A stretch of DNA of 64,000 bases, from assembly GCF_003576645.1 (NCBI RefSeq), contig NC_044924.1:27960649-28024648 (forward strand), in the 5' to 3' direction. Source of the stretch: Ipomoea triloba. Taxonomy: Eukaryota; Streptophyta; Magnoliopsida; Solanales; Convolvulaceae. A program made the translations under genes and the position numbers. Below, one piece after another: positions 10,926 to 20,152 of the stretch (position 1 is the first letter of the stretch; each line of letters starts with the position of its first letter). The notes under the pieces were generated by a model. That model was not told where the DNA came from. It searched no databases and saw only the letters and a list, made by a program, of their open reading frames with translations.

Positions 10926-11474
10926 TAGGCGCTACTCTACAGCCCGACATCTAGCGCCTACTACATACGTATAGTATGTATGAACTTTAATACTAGCATG
11001 ACTGCGTGAAGTTTTTTTTTTTTTTTAGAATACATACGAGAAATGCAATTTGTACTTGCATTTATTGTATATTAGGTAAAAAAAATTAGAAAATTTGACA
11101 AACACAAGTGATGATCACATTTTTTTTTAGGGTCACACTTGTGTGAGACCGTCTCACGGATCCTAATTTATGAGACGTGTCGGGTCAGGTCGGGTTGAAG
11201 CGTCATTCAAATGTCATACTTATATGTTCCTCATGAAATTTACCCATTTCAATCAAGAACTCTGACACACCAACAAATGCACACTCAACAATTTCAATTT
11301 TGATGCTAAAGGCATGAATCCTCGACCAATATGGTGGATTGGGTTGGTAATGACACAACGTGCAATCATGCTATACAATCTAAAGAGCACCACCATTTGT
11401 GATTATTTTGTGAGGCCAAGCATGAGGTGGAGGAAAAAACTTATAGGAGAAAAATGTGATGAGCTCTTGCAAGT

Positions 11475-11610
11475 ACGGTTGCAAAAATCGGCCAAGCCGG
11501 CCGCCGAGGAGAATTACCTCCTAAGTAGTCGCCTAGGCGCCCAACTCAGCCGACTTGCTCGAATTGGCGTTGAGCTCTGCAAAATTCGACCGAGTCGGCC
11601 TAGCTAATTC

Positions 11611-11676
<66 letters not shown>

Positions 11677-12094
11677 GTGCACTGTTTTTCTCTGACTATT
11701 TTTTTTTTTTATAGTTAGTCGCCTAGGCGCTAGGCGCTACTCTATCACTGAACTAGCATCTAGTGCCCAAGGCCGGATTTTGGGATGTGCAAGCTAGGCT
11801 ACAGCACAGGGCCCCAAATTTTAGAGGGCGCAATATTAATTTTTACCTAGCTAGTTAAGACATTTAAAAATAACAAGTTTGCAATTAATTTTTAAAAGAT
11901 TCTAAATTGAGAAATGGTAAAAATACAAGTTTATTGTATTTTGTACGTGAGATCAGAGGTTTGAATCTTGCTTGCTGCCCTACCTTTCTGTATTGGTTTT
12001 AAAGATTACGCTTTTGGTATGGCCTTATTTATTTACAAGAACAGGACTGCAAAAATAAAAAAACCGGTCTTGCTAGCGCCTATTGCAACCATGT
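11475..12094. mobile_element. hAT-type non-autonomous element with 8-bp TSD
   Basis: The flanks TTGCAAGT at 11467-11474 and TTGCAAGT at 12095-12102 are perfect 8-bp direct repeats. The ends are short imperfect inverted repeats (left ACGGTTGCAA, right complement ACATGGTTGCAA). The body has many CTAGGCGCC-type words and an (AT)n run at about 11619-11672. An 8-bp TSD and short TIRs fit the hAT superfamily. There is no transposase. Its 620 bp include the nested 305-bp insertion at 11768-12072. A near-complete sister copy is at 39506-39825, and the R1 copy at 13130-13795 lacks the insertion. Confidence 0.8.
11768..12072. mobile_element. Second hAT-type MITE nested in the first
   Basis: The 305-bp insert has inverted ends CAAGGCCGG / CCGGTCTTG and 8-bp flanks CTAGTGCC (11760-11767) and CTAGCGCC (12073-12080), one mismatch. 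The matching empty site is seen in the sister element at about 39797-39820 (AACTAGCGTCTAGCGCCTAC). No coding capacity. Confidence 0.8.
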
Positions 12095-12203
12095 TTGCAA
12101 GTAATGGTTTTTTTTTTGTGCGATTCACTAAACAAATTTAAAACAACCCATTCTAGTGCACATTGTGTGCACTAAATGTGGCCACTGGTGTAAACCTTTT
12201 TTT

Positions 12204-12240
12204 GCCACTCCGTTTGTTTGTTTGTTTGTTTGTTTGTTTT
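12204..12240. repeat. (TTTG)n microsatellite
   Basis: A run of about seven GTTT units followed by a T-rich tract. Confidence 0.9.
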
Positions 12241-12289
12241 TTTTTTCTTTTTTTCCTTCGTAGGCTGAAAAAACCTGCCAAAAAAAAAA

Positions 12290-12640
12290 AACAAAAACAG
12301 ATGAGGTTGCTCTAACATAGTATTGTAACCACGTTCGGTCTTTATCATCATCACCCATTCACAACATTTTCTTCACGTTTTTCTTATTCTATCAAATAAT
12401 ACCTGTGCCTAATGTTCTAGTCTGTGCCCCTTTTCCCTCTTCCATCAATCTTGTGCAAGTCTACTTTGGTGTAGAAGTTGGCCAGCCACGGCTGCTTGAA
12501 TTTTCTAAACAGACGGAGAACTCTGTCCAGAAAGTGCCACTCTACTACCTCGTACATAATCATCAGAGGAGACTTTGTCATCCAGACATGCTCTCCTGAT
12601 TTGCAATAATCTGATAACTTATCCAACTCGTTTTCATATA
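12290..12640 (-). pseudogene. Plant mobile domain (MAIN-like) fragment, broken
   Basis: The - strand reads ELDKLSDYCKSGEHVW, then YEVVEWHFLDRVLRLFRKFKQ, then DLHKIDGRGKRGTD. After stops and a frameshift it continues EKREENVV and DDDKDRTWLQYYVR. This is the conserved core of the plant mobile domain found in MAIN-like and serine/threonine phosphatase 7 long-form-like proteins, many of them carried by transposable elements. In-frame stops follow GTD and LIE, so this copy cannot make the domain. An inverted relative is at 19298-19690. Confidence 0.78.
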
Positions 12641-13060
12641 GCTTTTAAATTGCACTCGAAAATGCAATTGAAAAGCCAACAGATACATTAAGTGATGATT
12701 TTAGTATACTTTGTATAAGAATATAAGGTCTTTCCCAATAGTTAAACTTGGGTGTAGTTTTTGAGGAGTTTTTTTTATCTTAGTACACACATGAGTGTCT
12801 TCTTTTATATTGTCAAGTTGATCTCTATATGCTTTTAAGGCATGACTGTCAACATTGCCAAATCTTTTAGTACACTTCCTAAAAATATCCTAATAAGTAG
12901 TGGTTAGTTTGGTACAGCTGTTGGTGCATTGGCTTTGCCTAAAACATGTTGCAAAAAATTAAGTGTGATTGTAATAGTGACTAATAATTTCACCTAGAAG
13001 AAAATAGAAACATAAATAAAAAAAAATAACAGTATAAAATAATATTAAACTAGAAATCTG
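12600..13060. repeat. Left arm of a long-distance inverted repeat
   Basis: Reading this backwards matches about 18950-19310 in patches: the ATATTGTCAAGTTGATC, TAGTGGTTAGTTTG and GCATTGGCTTTGCCT words and their surroundings. With the adjoining PMD fragments, the two arms flank the gypsy/solo-LTR nest. Confidence 0.6.
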
Positions 13061-13129
13061 TATAGATGACTTTGAAAATTACAAATGGTACGGACGTACG
13101 GTAGAAACTATAAATACCAGCTGCTATTT

Positions 13130-13786
13130 CTAGTTTCTTTCTAGTTTCTTATATCACTCATACAATATGTACAAGAATACATACCAGAAACGCAAGTTCT
13201 CGTATTTGTATTGTGTTTGTCATATTTTAGGTGAAAAAAAATTAGAAATTTGAAAATTTTAAGTGGACTTGCGTTTTTTACGACAAACTTCCAAACAAGT
13301 TTTTTCTTCTTTTGTCTAAATTTTAAAAGTTCATTCCTCATGAAATTTACCAATTTCAGTCAAAAATCCCAAACACACCAACAAATGCACACTCAACAAC
13401 TTCAATTTTGATGCTAAAGGCAAGAATCCTCGATCAGGATGGTGAATCGAGATGGTAATGACACAATGTGTAATTAGGCTATACAATATTCTAAGAGTTG
13501 GAGGCTATGCATTTGTGATTTTTTTTTGGAGTTTTTAGTGGACCAAGCATGGGGCGGAGGAAAGATAGTATAGGAGAGAGAAATGTAAGAAACCCCTGGG
13601 AGCTAGAAATGGTTTTTTTGTGGGACCCACTAAAAATAAACATTAAAAACAGCCGGTTTTGGTGCGCGTTGTGTGCACCAGACGCACCTAGTCGAATGCG
13701 TAATTTTTTTTTGTCCTTCAGTTTCTCCTTCAATTCCTACACGGCCTAAAAAAAAAACCAAACAAATGAGGTTGCAAAACCACATT

Positions 13787-13795
<9 letters not shown>
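13130..13795 (-). repeat. R1 repeat, copy 3, without the hAT insertion
   Basis: This carries the R1 words ACACACCAACAAATGCACAC, TTTTGATGCTAAAGGCAAG, CAAGCATGGGGCGGAGGAAAG and GTGCGCGTTGTGTGCAC. The stretch 13580-13620 runs straight through the point where copies 1, 2 and 4 have the hAT element. It runs into poly-T and the first gap. Confidence 0.75.
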
Positions 13796-13831
<36 letters not shown>

Positions 13832-14323
13832 NNNNNNNNNNNNNNNNNNNNNNNNNNNNNNNNNNNNNNNNNNNNNNNNNNNNNNNNNNNNNNNNNNNNN
13901 NNNNNNNNNNNNNNNNNNNNNNNNNNNNNNNNNNNNNNNNNNNNNNNNNNNNNNNNNNNNNNNNNNNNNNNNNNNNNNNNNNNNNNNNNNNNNNNNNNNN
14001 NNNNNNNNNNNNNNNNNNNNNNNNNNNNNNNNNNNNNNNNNNNNNNNNNNNNNNNNNNNNNNNNNNNNNNNNNNNNNNNNNNNNNNNNNNNNNNNNNNNN
14101 NNNNNNNNNNNNNNNNNNNNNNNNNNNNNNNNNNNNNNNNNNNNNNNNNNNNNNNNNNNNNNNNNNNNNNNNNNNNNNNNNNNNNNNNNNNNNNNNNNNN
14201 NNNNNNNNNNNNNNNNNNNNNNNNNNNNNNNNNNNNNNNNNNNNNNNNNNNNNNNNNNNNNNNNNNNNNNNNNNNNNNNNNNNNNNNNNNNNNNNNNNNN
14301 NNNNNNNNNNNNNNNNNNNNNNN
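13832..14323. other. Assembly gap in poly-T
   Basis: 492 N, bounded on both sides by long T runs (from about 13787 on the left, to 14342 on the right). The content is unknown. Confidence 0.99.
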
Positions 14324-15705
14324 TTTTTTTTTTTTTTTTTTTCCCAAACCTTAAAATAGTCATATCTCTTAGGACTCAATCTGTGAGATATTTCTGCAGA
14401 CACATGTTCCTTTCTAAAAACAATCATAACCTCCTTGTTAATTGTAAAAGCTTGTTTGCACTAATAGGTCCGGGATTTATGTATAGAGCTGGCAGATTTT
14501 ACCTTGACATTGATTTCCCCTTGTATAATGACATTTTCTGCAAATACTTCACCCTTCAAATCTCTAGAATCCACTCCCAGAGTAAAATTCATTAACAAGC
14601 CTGAGTTGTTTTGGGTACACAACCGTACCGGATCAATGACTACACATCTCACATTGTCTTCACAATCATTTTCTCCCTCTTTGATATTTTCATCTCCAAG
14701 ATTAATAAACCTTGGAATCAACCTTCATCCGAATAGTAGTCAGGTTCTTTTCTCTTCAAACATTTCTTAGTCTCTGCCTCTTGTGTGATGTGAGTGGCAG
14801 AGGCTGAGATTTATGAAAGTGAGTAGCCTTGACTCTATGCATAGGTTGGCTTTTAATCTCAACAAGTGTTCTTGTAGGAAGGAGGGAGTGTTTATTTGGA
14901 GTAACTTCAGTCAATAGATTTTCAGCTTGAAAGTTCATATTCAAAGCTTTAGTGTCCACAATGGAGCTACTAACATTATTAGTTGTTCTTGAACCTTGAT
15001 GACAATCTGTTGCTTGGGAGTTTCTTGATGTTGATTGTAGCATGCTGGAATTTCACACCATCTCATCCATAACATGTCCTCTTCATATCTACTAACATTA
15101 TGATATTTTTGAAAAAAATGTATCTAGTAATCCCAAGGCAAAAACTGTTCCATCAAAAGTTGTTTCATTTTCCTTCATGTGTTTACTGAGCATTTGCCTT
15201 GTCTTGTTCTATTGTTCTGAATAGTCTCCCACCATGCTAGAGCTCTTCCATGTAGCATATGAAAATAAATTTTACTTGCTTATTTTCAGGAACTTCAAAA
15301 CATGCCAAGATAGTTATCAACTTCTGAAAACCAATTCAAGAAGCATTCGAATCTAAATATCTATTAAAAGTTGGTAGATCATGCTTTGGATGGTACTGGC
15401 TTTGCATGGGAAATTTTGATGTTGAGTTTCATTCTCAGAATCATCACTATTATTATTTTGAAGTGATGATTCTGCTTACCGACGTTGTGGAAGAGAACAT
15501 AGGTTTGCATGATTTACAAGTGGGTTTCTTTCATGGTTGGTAGCTTGAGGAGCTCCATTACCATTTATACAAAGACTAATATCAGCAAGAAGATTGCGTA
15601 TATCGAGTAGCTCACAATTTACATTTTCTTCTTGCCTTAGAAAATCTGCCCAAAGGGCATCCACTCCACGGCCACCGCCGTTGAATGGGTTGTTACCCTT
15701 GTTAT
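14324..15705 (-). pseudogene. Decayed Ty3/gypsy gag region, antisense
   Basis: On the - strand, separate frames read WFSEVDNYLGMF, FEVPENKQVKFI, LHGRALAWWETIQNN and RKMKQLLMEQFLPWDY. This is the order and spacing of a Ty3/gypsy capsid (Retrotrans_gag) domain. The frames are split by several stops and frameshifts, so it is dead. The N-terminal side (15476-15705) encodes a Gly/Asn-rich stretch and ALWADFLRQEEN. It is interrupted at 15705 by the solo LTR and resumes at 18496 with the tract next to the primer-binding site. Positions 14324-15100 are probably further along gag but too decayed to name. Confidence 0.75.
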
Positions 15706-17226
15706 TGTAACCCCTCAATTTTTCCGACAAAGTTATGGTTCGAAAAATATTTTTTTAAGGCTATAATATTTATGAGATGACCTTTCGGTACTTCAGAAGG
15801 ATTTTTATAAGTGAGGCTATTTATTAAAAAGCTGCGGTCTACGTACCGGTCACGAACCGTAAAATTTTTGAGGATGTATATACAGTTCGAATTTTCCTAG
15901 AGATTAGATTATTAAGTATGATACGATTAAGCCTGAACTTCTAGTTAGTTCAAGTGAAAATTTAAACGGATCGTAAGGGGAAAATTGTTACGGACTTTGT
16001 ACCTATATTTCGTGAGATACCGAAAAATTCCCAATTTTAGTGGTTATCGACGGGATTATTTTTAGAATAATTTTGGTATTGAAATTTTCCCGAATTAAGC
16101 CATGATCCTCCGAACTTTTATCTGATTTGAACCCGAACTGGCAAAGATTAGATTTTTTCTTCTTCAAGGAGCCATAGGGTATTGACATGTGGCATAACCC
16201 CAAGTGGATGATCACAATTAATGAAGCATTTAATGCTAGCATTAATGAGGTATGTGAATGTTGCACTTTGTTGCTTGATCTTCAAGACATAATCTACACT
16301 ATCACACTCATCTTTCTCTCTCACTTTCGAACACACAAGGAAGAAGAGGAGGAAAAATATTAGTCTTCCATATTTGTGATCTAAGAACTCCTTAGGCATT
16401 TCTTCAACTCCAAGAACTCTACTATAGGTAAGAACTTCGGTTTTGTTCGGTTCAATCCCTCCTAAGACTTAAGCTTGGACTTAAGATTTATGAAAACATT
16501 GTATTATGGTGTTTTGTTAGGATTTTTGGAGAAAGGTTCAAGAAGGAAAATCTCAACTTATTACGGTGTTAGAAATCTTCTAGAAAGGTAAGGAATCCCT
16601 TAAGTTGGCTCAATCACTTGAAGGTGAACAAATGCTAGTAAATTACGTGACTAGGAAATTTTACGTGAAAAAAAAAATGTGTTAAGTTGTGGATCTACAA
16701 GTTGGCTTAAAGAAATTACACTTTAATGTTTAGTAATTTTTGTATGCATGTTTATAGCTAGTTTATGCATGTATAGGTTGTCTTTATGTCCATATAGGCT
16801 TATACTTGTGAAAATATTGAAAAAAAATCAAGTTAGTCTCTGGCAGTAACTTCCGAGATTTATTGGGAAAAATTGGTAAGGTATTTTGACTCCATTTTTC
16901 TCAGATATGTAGTTCAATAAGTGTAGAACCCGCATATAAAATTTCGTAAGGATCGGAGTAGTATAAGTACGGTTTTCGAATTTTTTTCCAAAACTGGTCC
17001 AGAGAGAAAAATATTCTGGACAGCACACTGCCAAGGGCAAAAAGGGAATTTTCTGTGTTTATTCGTGGATCAAAATGACCAAAACTTTTTATGGACATCA
17101 AGTACTATAAGTTGGGGTTCTACCATAAAAATGTCAAGTGAAAAAGAGTTCGGGAACTATTTTTACCGGCTCAATCTTTCGGACTGCGCCAACTGAAATC
17201 TTCTGGCAGAGAGGCTGGACGCGGTT

Positions 17227-17281
17227 CGGACGCCTGCGTCCGCTGGTGCGGCCAGCCGCGAGTCCGCGCGACGCGGACTCG
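17227..17281. repeat. GC-rich palindromes inside the solo LTR
   Basis: GGACGC-CT-GCGTCC at about 17228-17241, and CGAGTCCGCG-CGA-CGCGGACTCG at 17259-17281, a 10-bp perfect stem with a 3-nt loop. Both would form stable hairpins. They sit in an otherwise AT-rich LTR. Confidence 0.85.
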
Positions 17282-17554
17282 TTTTCGACTTGTTTTTGAC
17301 CAAACTTTTCCCCGATGTTTTTAATCCCGAGTATTGCGATGTTTTGAAGGCCTACGGGCAATCGGGTGAATTTTTGAAGACTCAAATATTATTTTTGTGC
17401 ATTATATTTACTAATTTGGAGAAAAATGGTGTTTTAAGAATTATCGTGACTCTCGTACTTGGATTTTCGTAATAGAAATAACGTTAACTAATATGTGTAT
17501 TTTGGGGAATATATTCGAGCAAGTGTGATGGTTTTTGAGTCGTGTGAATATAAT

Positions 17555-17904
17555 GAATGGTGAGGGGTTCTGTATGAATTGTTCATACTGCAGAGCGAAG
17601 TCTATTCGCTGAGTGAATGGTGAGATTTTGTATGATTTATTCATACTGCAGAGCGAAGTCTATTCGTTGAGTGAAGTGTGAGATTTTGTATGATTTATTT
17701 ATACTGCAGAGCGAAGTCTATTCGCTGAGTGAAGTGTGAGATTTTGTATGATTTATTCATACTGCAGAGCGAAGTCTATTCGCTGAGTGAAGTGTGAGGT
17801 TTTGTATGATTCATTCATACTGCAGAGCGAAGTCTATTCGCTGAGTGAAGTGTGAGATTTTGTATGATTGATTCATACTGCAGAGCGAAGTCTATTCGCT
17901 GAGT
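17555..17904. repeat. 58-bp tandem repeat, six units, in the solo LTR
   Basis: The first unit is 60 bp and the next five are 58 bp, differing by few bases. Each unit contains AGCGAA-GTCTA-TTCGCT, a perfect 6-bp stem with a 5-nt loop, so the array encodes six identical hairpins in a row (one variant has TTCGTT). Confidence 0.92.
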
Positions 17905-18495
17905 GGAGTTGTGAGAACTAATTGCCGGGTGTCTCGAACAATAGTGTGGGCGTTGTGTTTCTCACTTTTGAACTAAATGAATATTCTCGGAAATGGAAAT
18001 GTTATGTGCCGAAGTTACTTATATATTGTGGTACTATTTTATCGTTGAAATGATTGCAGGAAGACTGCGACCATTGGGTAACGTTTATCTTTTTACTTAT
18101 TATTAGTATCGTTGTTTTTGAAACCTTTGTTTACTTTCGAGTGACAATGGATTTCCTTACTTAGCCGTCGCGCTAACTACACTTCATTGTGTCCTTGATT
18201 AGATGTAGTCTAGCGTGGGCCTCTGTGGCCCGATGAGCTCTAAATAGGATGGGAGTCGAGGTTGAAGACTACTCTATCCTAGAATAGACACCCTGGAAGG
18301 ATTAGTTCCATATGTACACTTTGGATGTTGATATGGTTATTTGAGGTTGTAAGTTTAGCCTTAACGTTTGGGTATAGGAGAGATACCTAAGCGTGGCGGT
18401 AACACCCAGTTTTCTGCTGGTTAGATGCTTCCGCAATGTATCGTATTATTAGGGATTTTGTAATAAATCCAAGATGTGAAAATTGGGGTGTTACA

Positions 18496-18594
18496 GTTAT
18501 TGATACTGTCTTCCACCATATTGGGTCGTGACAAGTGGAGAGGGCTATGCCGCTATCTCGGTTGTCGCCTAGGATCTTGGCTCTGAATACCAAC
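18496..18594 (-). other. Antisense gypsy 5' internal region with primer-binding site
   Basis: GGCTCTGAATACCAA at 18579-18593 is the complement of a TGGTATCAGAGCC-type site for initiator tRNA-Met, with one inserted base. The rest continues the gag-side frame interrupted by the solo LTR. Confidence 0.65.
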
Positions 18595-18937
18595 TGATGT
18601 AGGATAAGAGAAACAATGCCAACAAGTGACAAAGAGAGAAAACTCTCAAAGAACCAAATTAACTCAGAAACTTTCAAATTGTATTCAAAACTAAAGTTTC
18701 AGGATACAAAGTTGTTTAAATAGGAAACTAGAAAAACTGAAGAGTTGCAAAAATTAAAAACATACATGGAAACTCTAAAATCAACATAATGCGAGTTGGA
18801 AATATAAATAATATTTAAAGCTAATCCAAATCCAAATTTCCAATAAAAGTAGCCACCAAAACTCCATGCATGTCTCTTAGACTTCCTGCATGTGACCATT
18901 GTACGGTTATTTCCTCAAATCATGTTCCGCATCATCA
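18595..18937 (-). mobile_element. LTR of the antisense gypsy element
   Basis: It begins TGATG directly beside the antisense PBS and ends near CATCATCA (18934-18937), giving TGATG...CATCA ends of about 340 bp. The partner LTR would lie left of the first gap and was not found. Confidence 0.55.
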
Positions 18938-18949
18938 TCCTAGTGATGC

Positions 18950-19310
18950 GAGGTATATATGTATACTAATTTATTTCAAAATTATACTAATCCAAGACCA
19001 TGTTTATACATTTTGATAGGTGAAATTATTAGTCACTGGCAGGACCATATTTAACTTTTAAGGCAAAGCCATTGCACCATTAGTTGATCGAGTCAAACTA
19101 ACCACTACTTACTACGTTATTTTAGGTGGTGTACTTCTAAAGAATTTGGCGATGTAGCCAGTCATGTAAGGCATACAAGGATCAACTTGACAATATGAAA
19201 GACAACACTCATGTATGTATCAAGATACTTATATTCTTATACACACAGTATAATCATTCAATTGCACTTTTGAGTGTAGTTTAAATGGAGACCATATGAA
19301 AACGAGTTGG
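18950..19310. repeat. Right arm of the long-distance inverted repeat
   Basis: The reverse complement resembles 12600-13060 in patches. It joins directly to the + strand PMD fragment. Confidence 0.6.
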
Positions 19311-19690
19311 ATGAGTTACCAGATTACTGCAAAGCAAGGAAGCAAGTTTGGATTACTAAGTCTCCTCTGATTATGTATGAGATTGTAGAGTGGTACTTAC
19401 CGAATAGAGTTCTTTGTCAGTTTGCCAAATTCAAGCAGTCGCCACCGGCCAACTTTGACACCGGAGTAGACTTGCACAAGATTGATGGAAGAGGAAAAAG
19501 GGCGCAGACGGGAGCACTAGGCACATGAAATACTTGCTAGAATGGGAAAGCTGTGAAGAAAATATTGTGAATGCAGTGCCTGATGATGATAATGACCAAA
19601 CATGGTTAGAAGAATATGTGAGATGGTATAGCTTGATTGCACCCCAGAATTGAAGTTGTTTCAGACTTTCAGTGCAAGGATGGTGCAGTA
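19298..19690 (+). pseudogene. Plant mobile domain (MAIN-like) fragment
   Basis: The + strand reads ELPDYCKARKQVW, YEIVEWYLPNRVLCQFAKFKQ and DLHKIDGRGKRAQTG. A frameshift follows, then CEENIVNAVPDDDNDQTWLEEYVR. It shows the same PMD core as 12290-12640 but on the opposite strand and somewhat better preserved. Two frames are needed, so it is broken. An R-x-x-DGAVC-type word near 19678 (GCAAGGATGGTGCAGT) marks the C-terminal side of the domain. Confidence 0.78.
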
Positions 19691-19824
19691 TGTGTGCATC
19701 AATACTGAAGGAAATACTTGTCTTGCAAGCTAGAAGGGTAATGTATAAGTGTGGACAATTTTAAATAGTCCTCGCAAGTGCACGAATCGGTTGTAGTGAT
19801 AGCGTGCTTTAGCAAGGGTCGATC
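19691..19824. repeat. Left half of an older repeat split by the copia element
   Basis: It contains GCAAGTGCACGAATCGGTTG and ends GGGTCGATC. With the right half (24925 onwards, CCACAGGGA) it rebuilds GGGTCGATCCCACAGGGA, a wording I associate with widely dispersed plant LTR-type repeats. The exact family is not decided. Confidence 0.5.
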
Positions 19825-20113
19825 TGTGAGCAGCAAGAGCCAGTGACAGCTCAACACTCCAGGTTCAAGAAGTCTAAATACCAGAAGTGCTGCTCTGTTA
19901 TTTTAGCTGTTGTAATGATGTAAATATCTTCCTACATTTACGCATATTCTGTTCATAGCAGTTACATGATCCTCCATCCATAAATAAGGGTCAACTGCTT
20001 TTGTAATACGCACTTGATTTACATTCTCTACATAAAATACTCCGTCTTCCTCTTTCCGCCATTTTTACCTTCTTCTACCTTGTTCCGGCGGTGTCGCTGC
20101 TCTGAATTTGACA
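19825..20113 (+). repeat. 5' LTR of the copia element
   Basis: 289 bp, TGTGAG...TTGACA, identical by eye over its full length to 24636-24924. It contains a TATA-like ATAAATAA at about 19979. It is followed directly by the PBS TGGTATCAGAGC at 20114-20125, complementary to initiator tRNA-Met. Confidence 0.95.
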
Positions 20114-20152
20114 TGGTATCAGAGCCCTGCTCTAGAATACGAGCTTCGATCA

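Larger units (their letters stand above)
9885..10966 (-). repeat. R1 repeat, copy 1, holding a truncated hAT-type insertion
   Basis: R1 is a dispersed repeat with copies here, at 10967-12400, 13130-13795 and 37985-40105. Diagnostic words are TACATCACATCACCAACTT, GCACTAGTTTT-ACA, AACTTTCCGGTAATACGTATA, ACACACCAACAAATGCACAC and GTGATGAGCTCTTGCAAGT. Copies 2 and 4 end in a PMD gene fragment on the - strand, so R1 is probably the 3' part of a PMD-carrying repeat (inference). In this copy the hAT insert begins at 10646 after TSD TTGCAAGT (10638-10645). It loses its right end near 10958, where it joins the middle of copy 2. Confidence 0.75.
10967..12400 (-). repeat. R1 repeat, copy 2, holding nested hAT elements
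   Basis: It is colinear with copy 1 from the ACGTATAGTAT word onwards. About 11129-11215 is replaced by a different repeat containing the palindromic GAGACCGTCTCACGGATC motif that is common in plant genomes. The copy continues through the hAT insertion (11475-12094) and ends in the PMD fragment near 12290-12400. Confidence 0.75.
15706..18495. mobile_element. Solo LTR of a Ty3/gypsy-type element, 2790 bp
   Basis: It begins TGTAACCCC and ends GGGGTGTTACA, giving matched TGTAAC/GTTACA ends. It is flanked by perfect 5-bp direct repeats GTTAT at 15701-15705 and 18496-18500. No PBS, gag or pol lies inside, so it is a lone LTR left by LTR-LTR recombination (inference from standard LTR behaviour). 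The TGTAACACCCC-type end is typical of large chromovirus-like LTRs. It interrupts the antisense gypsy gag. Inside are a 58-bp tandem array and a short GC-rich palindromic stretch. Small frames within it are not genes. Confidence 0.88.

Noticed and set aside
13673..14427. Long frames across the first gap
   Set aside because: They consist of N and homopolymer codons.
16003..16399. Frames inside the solo LTR
   Set aside because: They differ in frame, overlap each other and have no domain; LTR sequence explains them.
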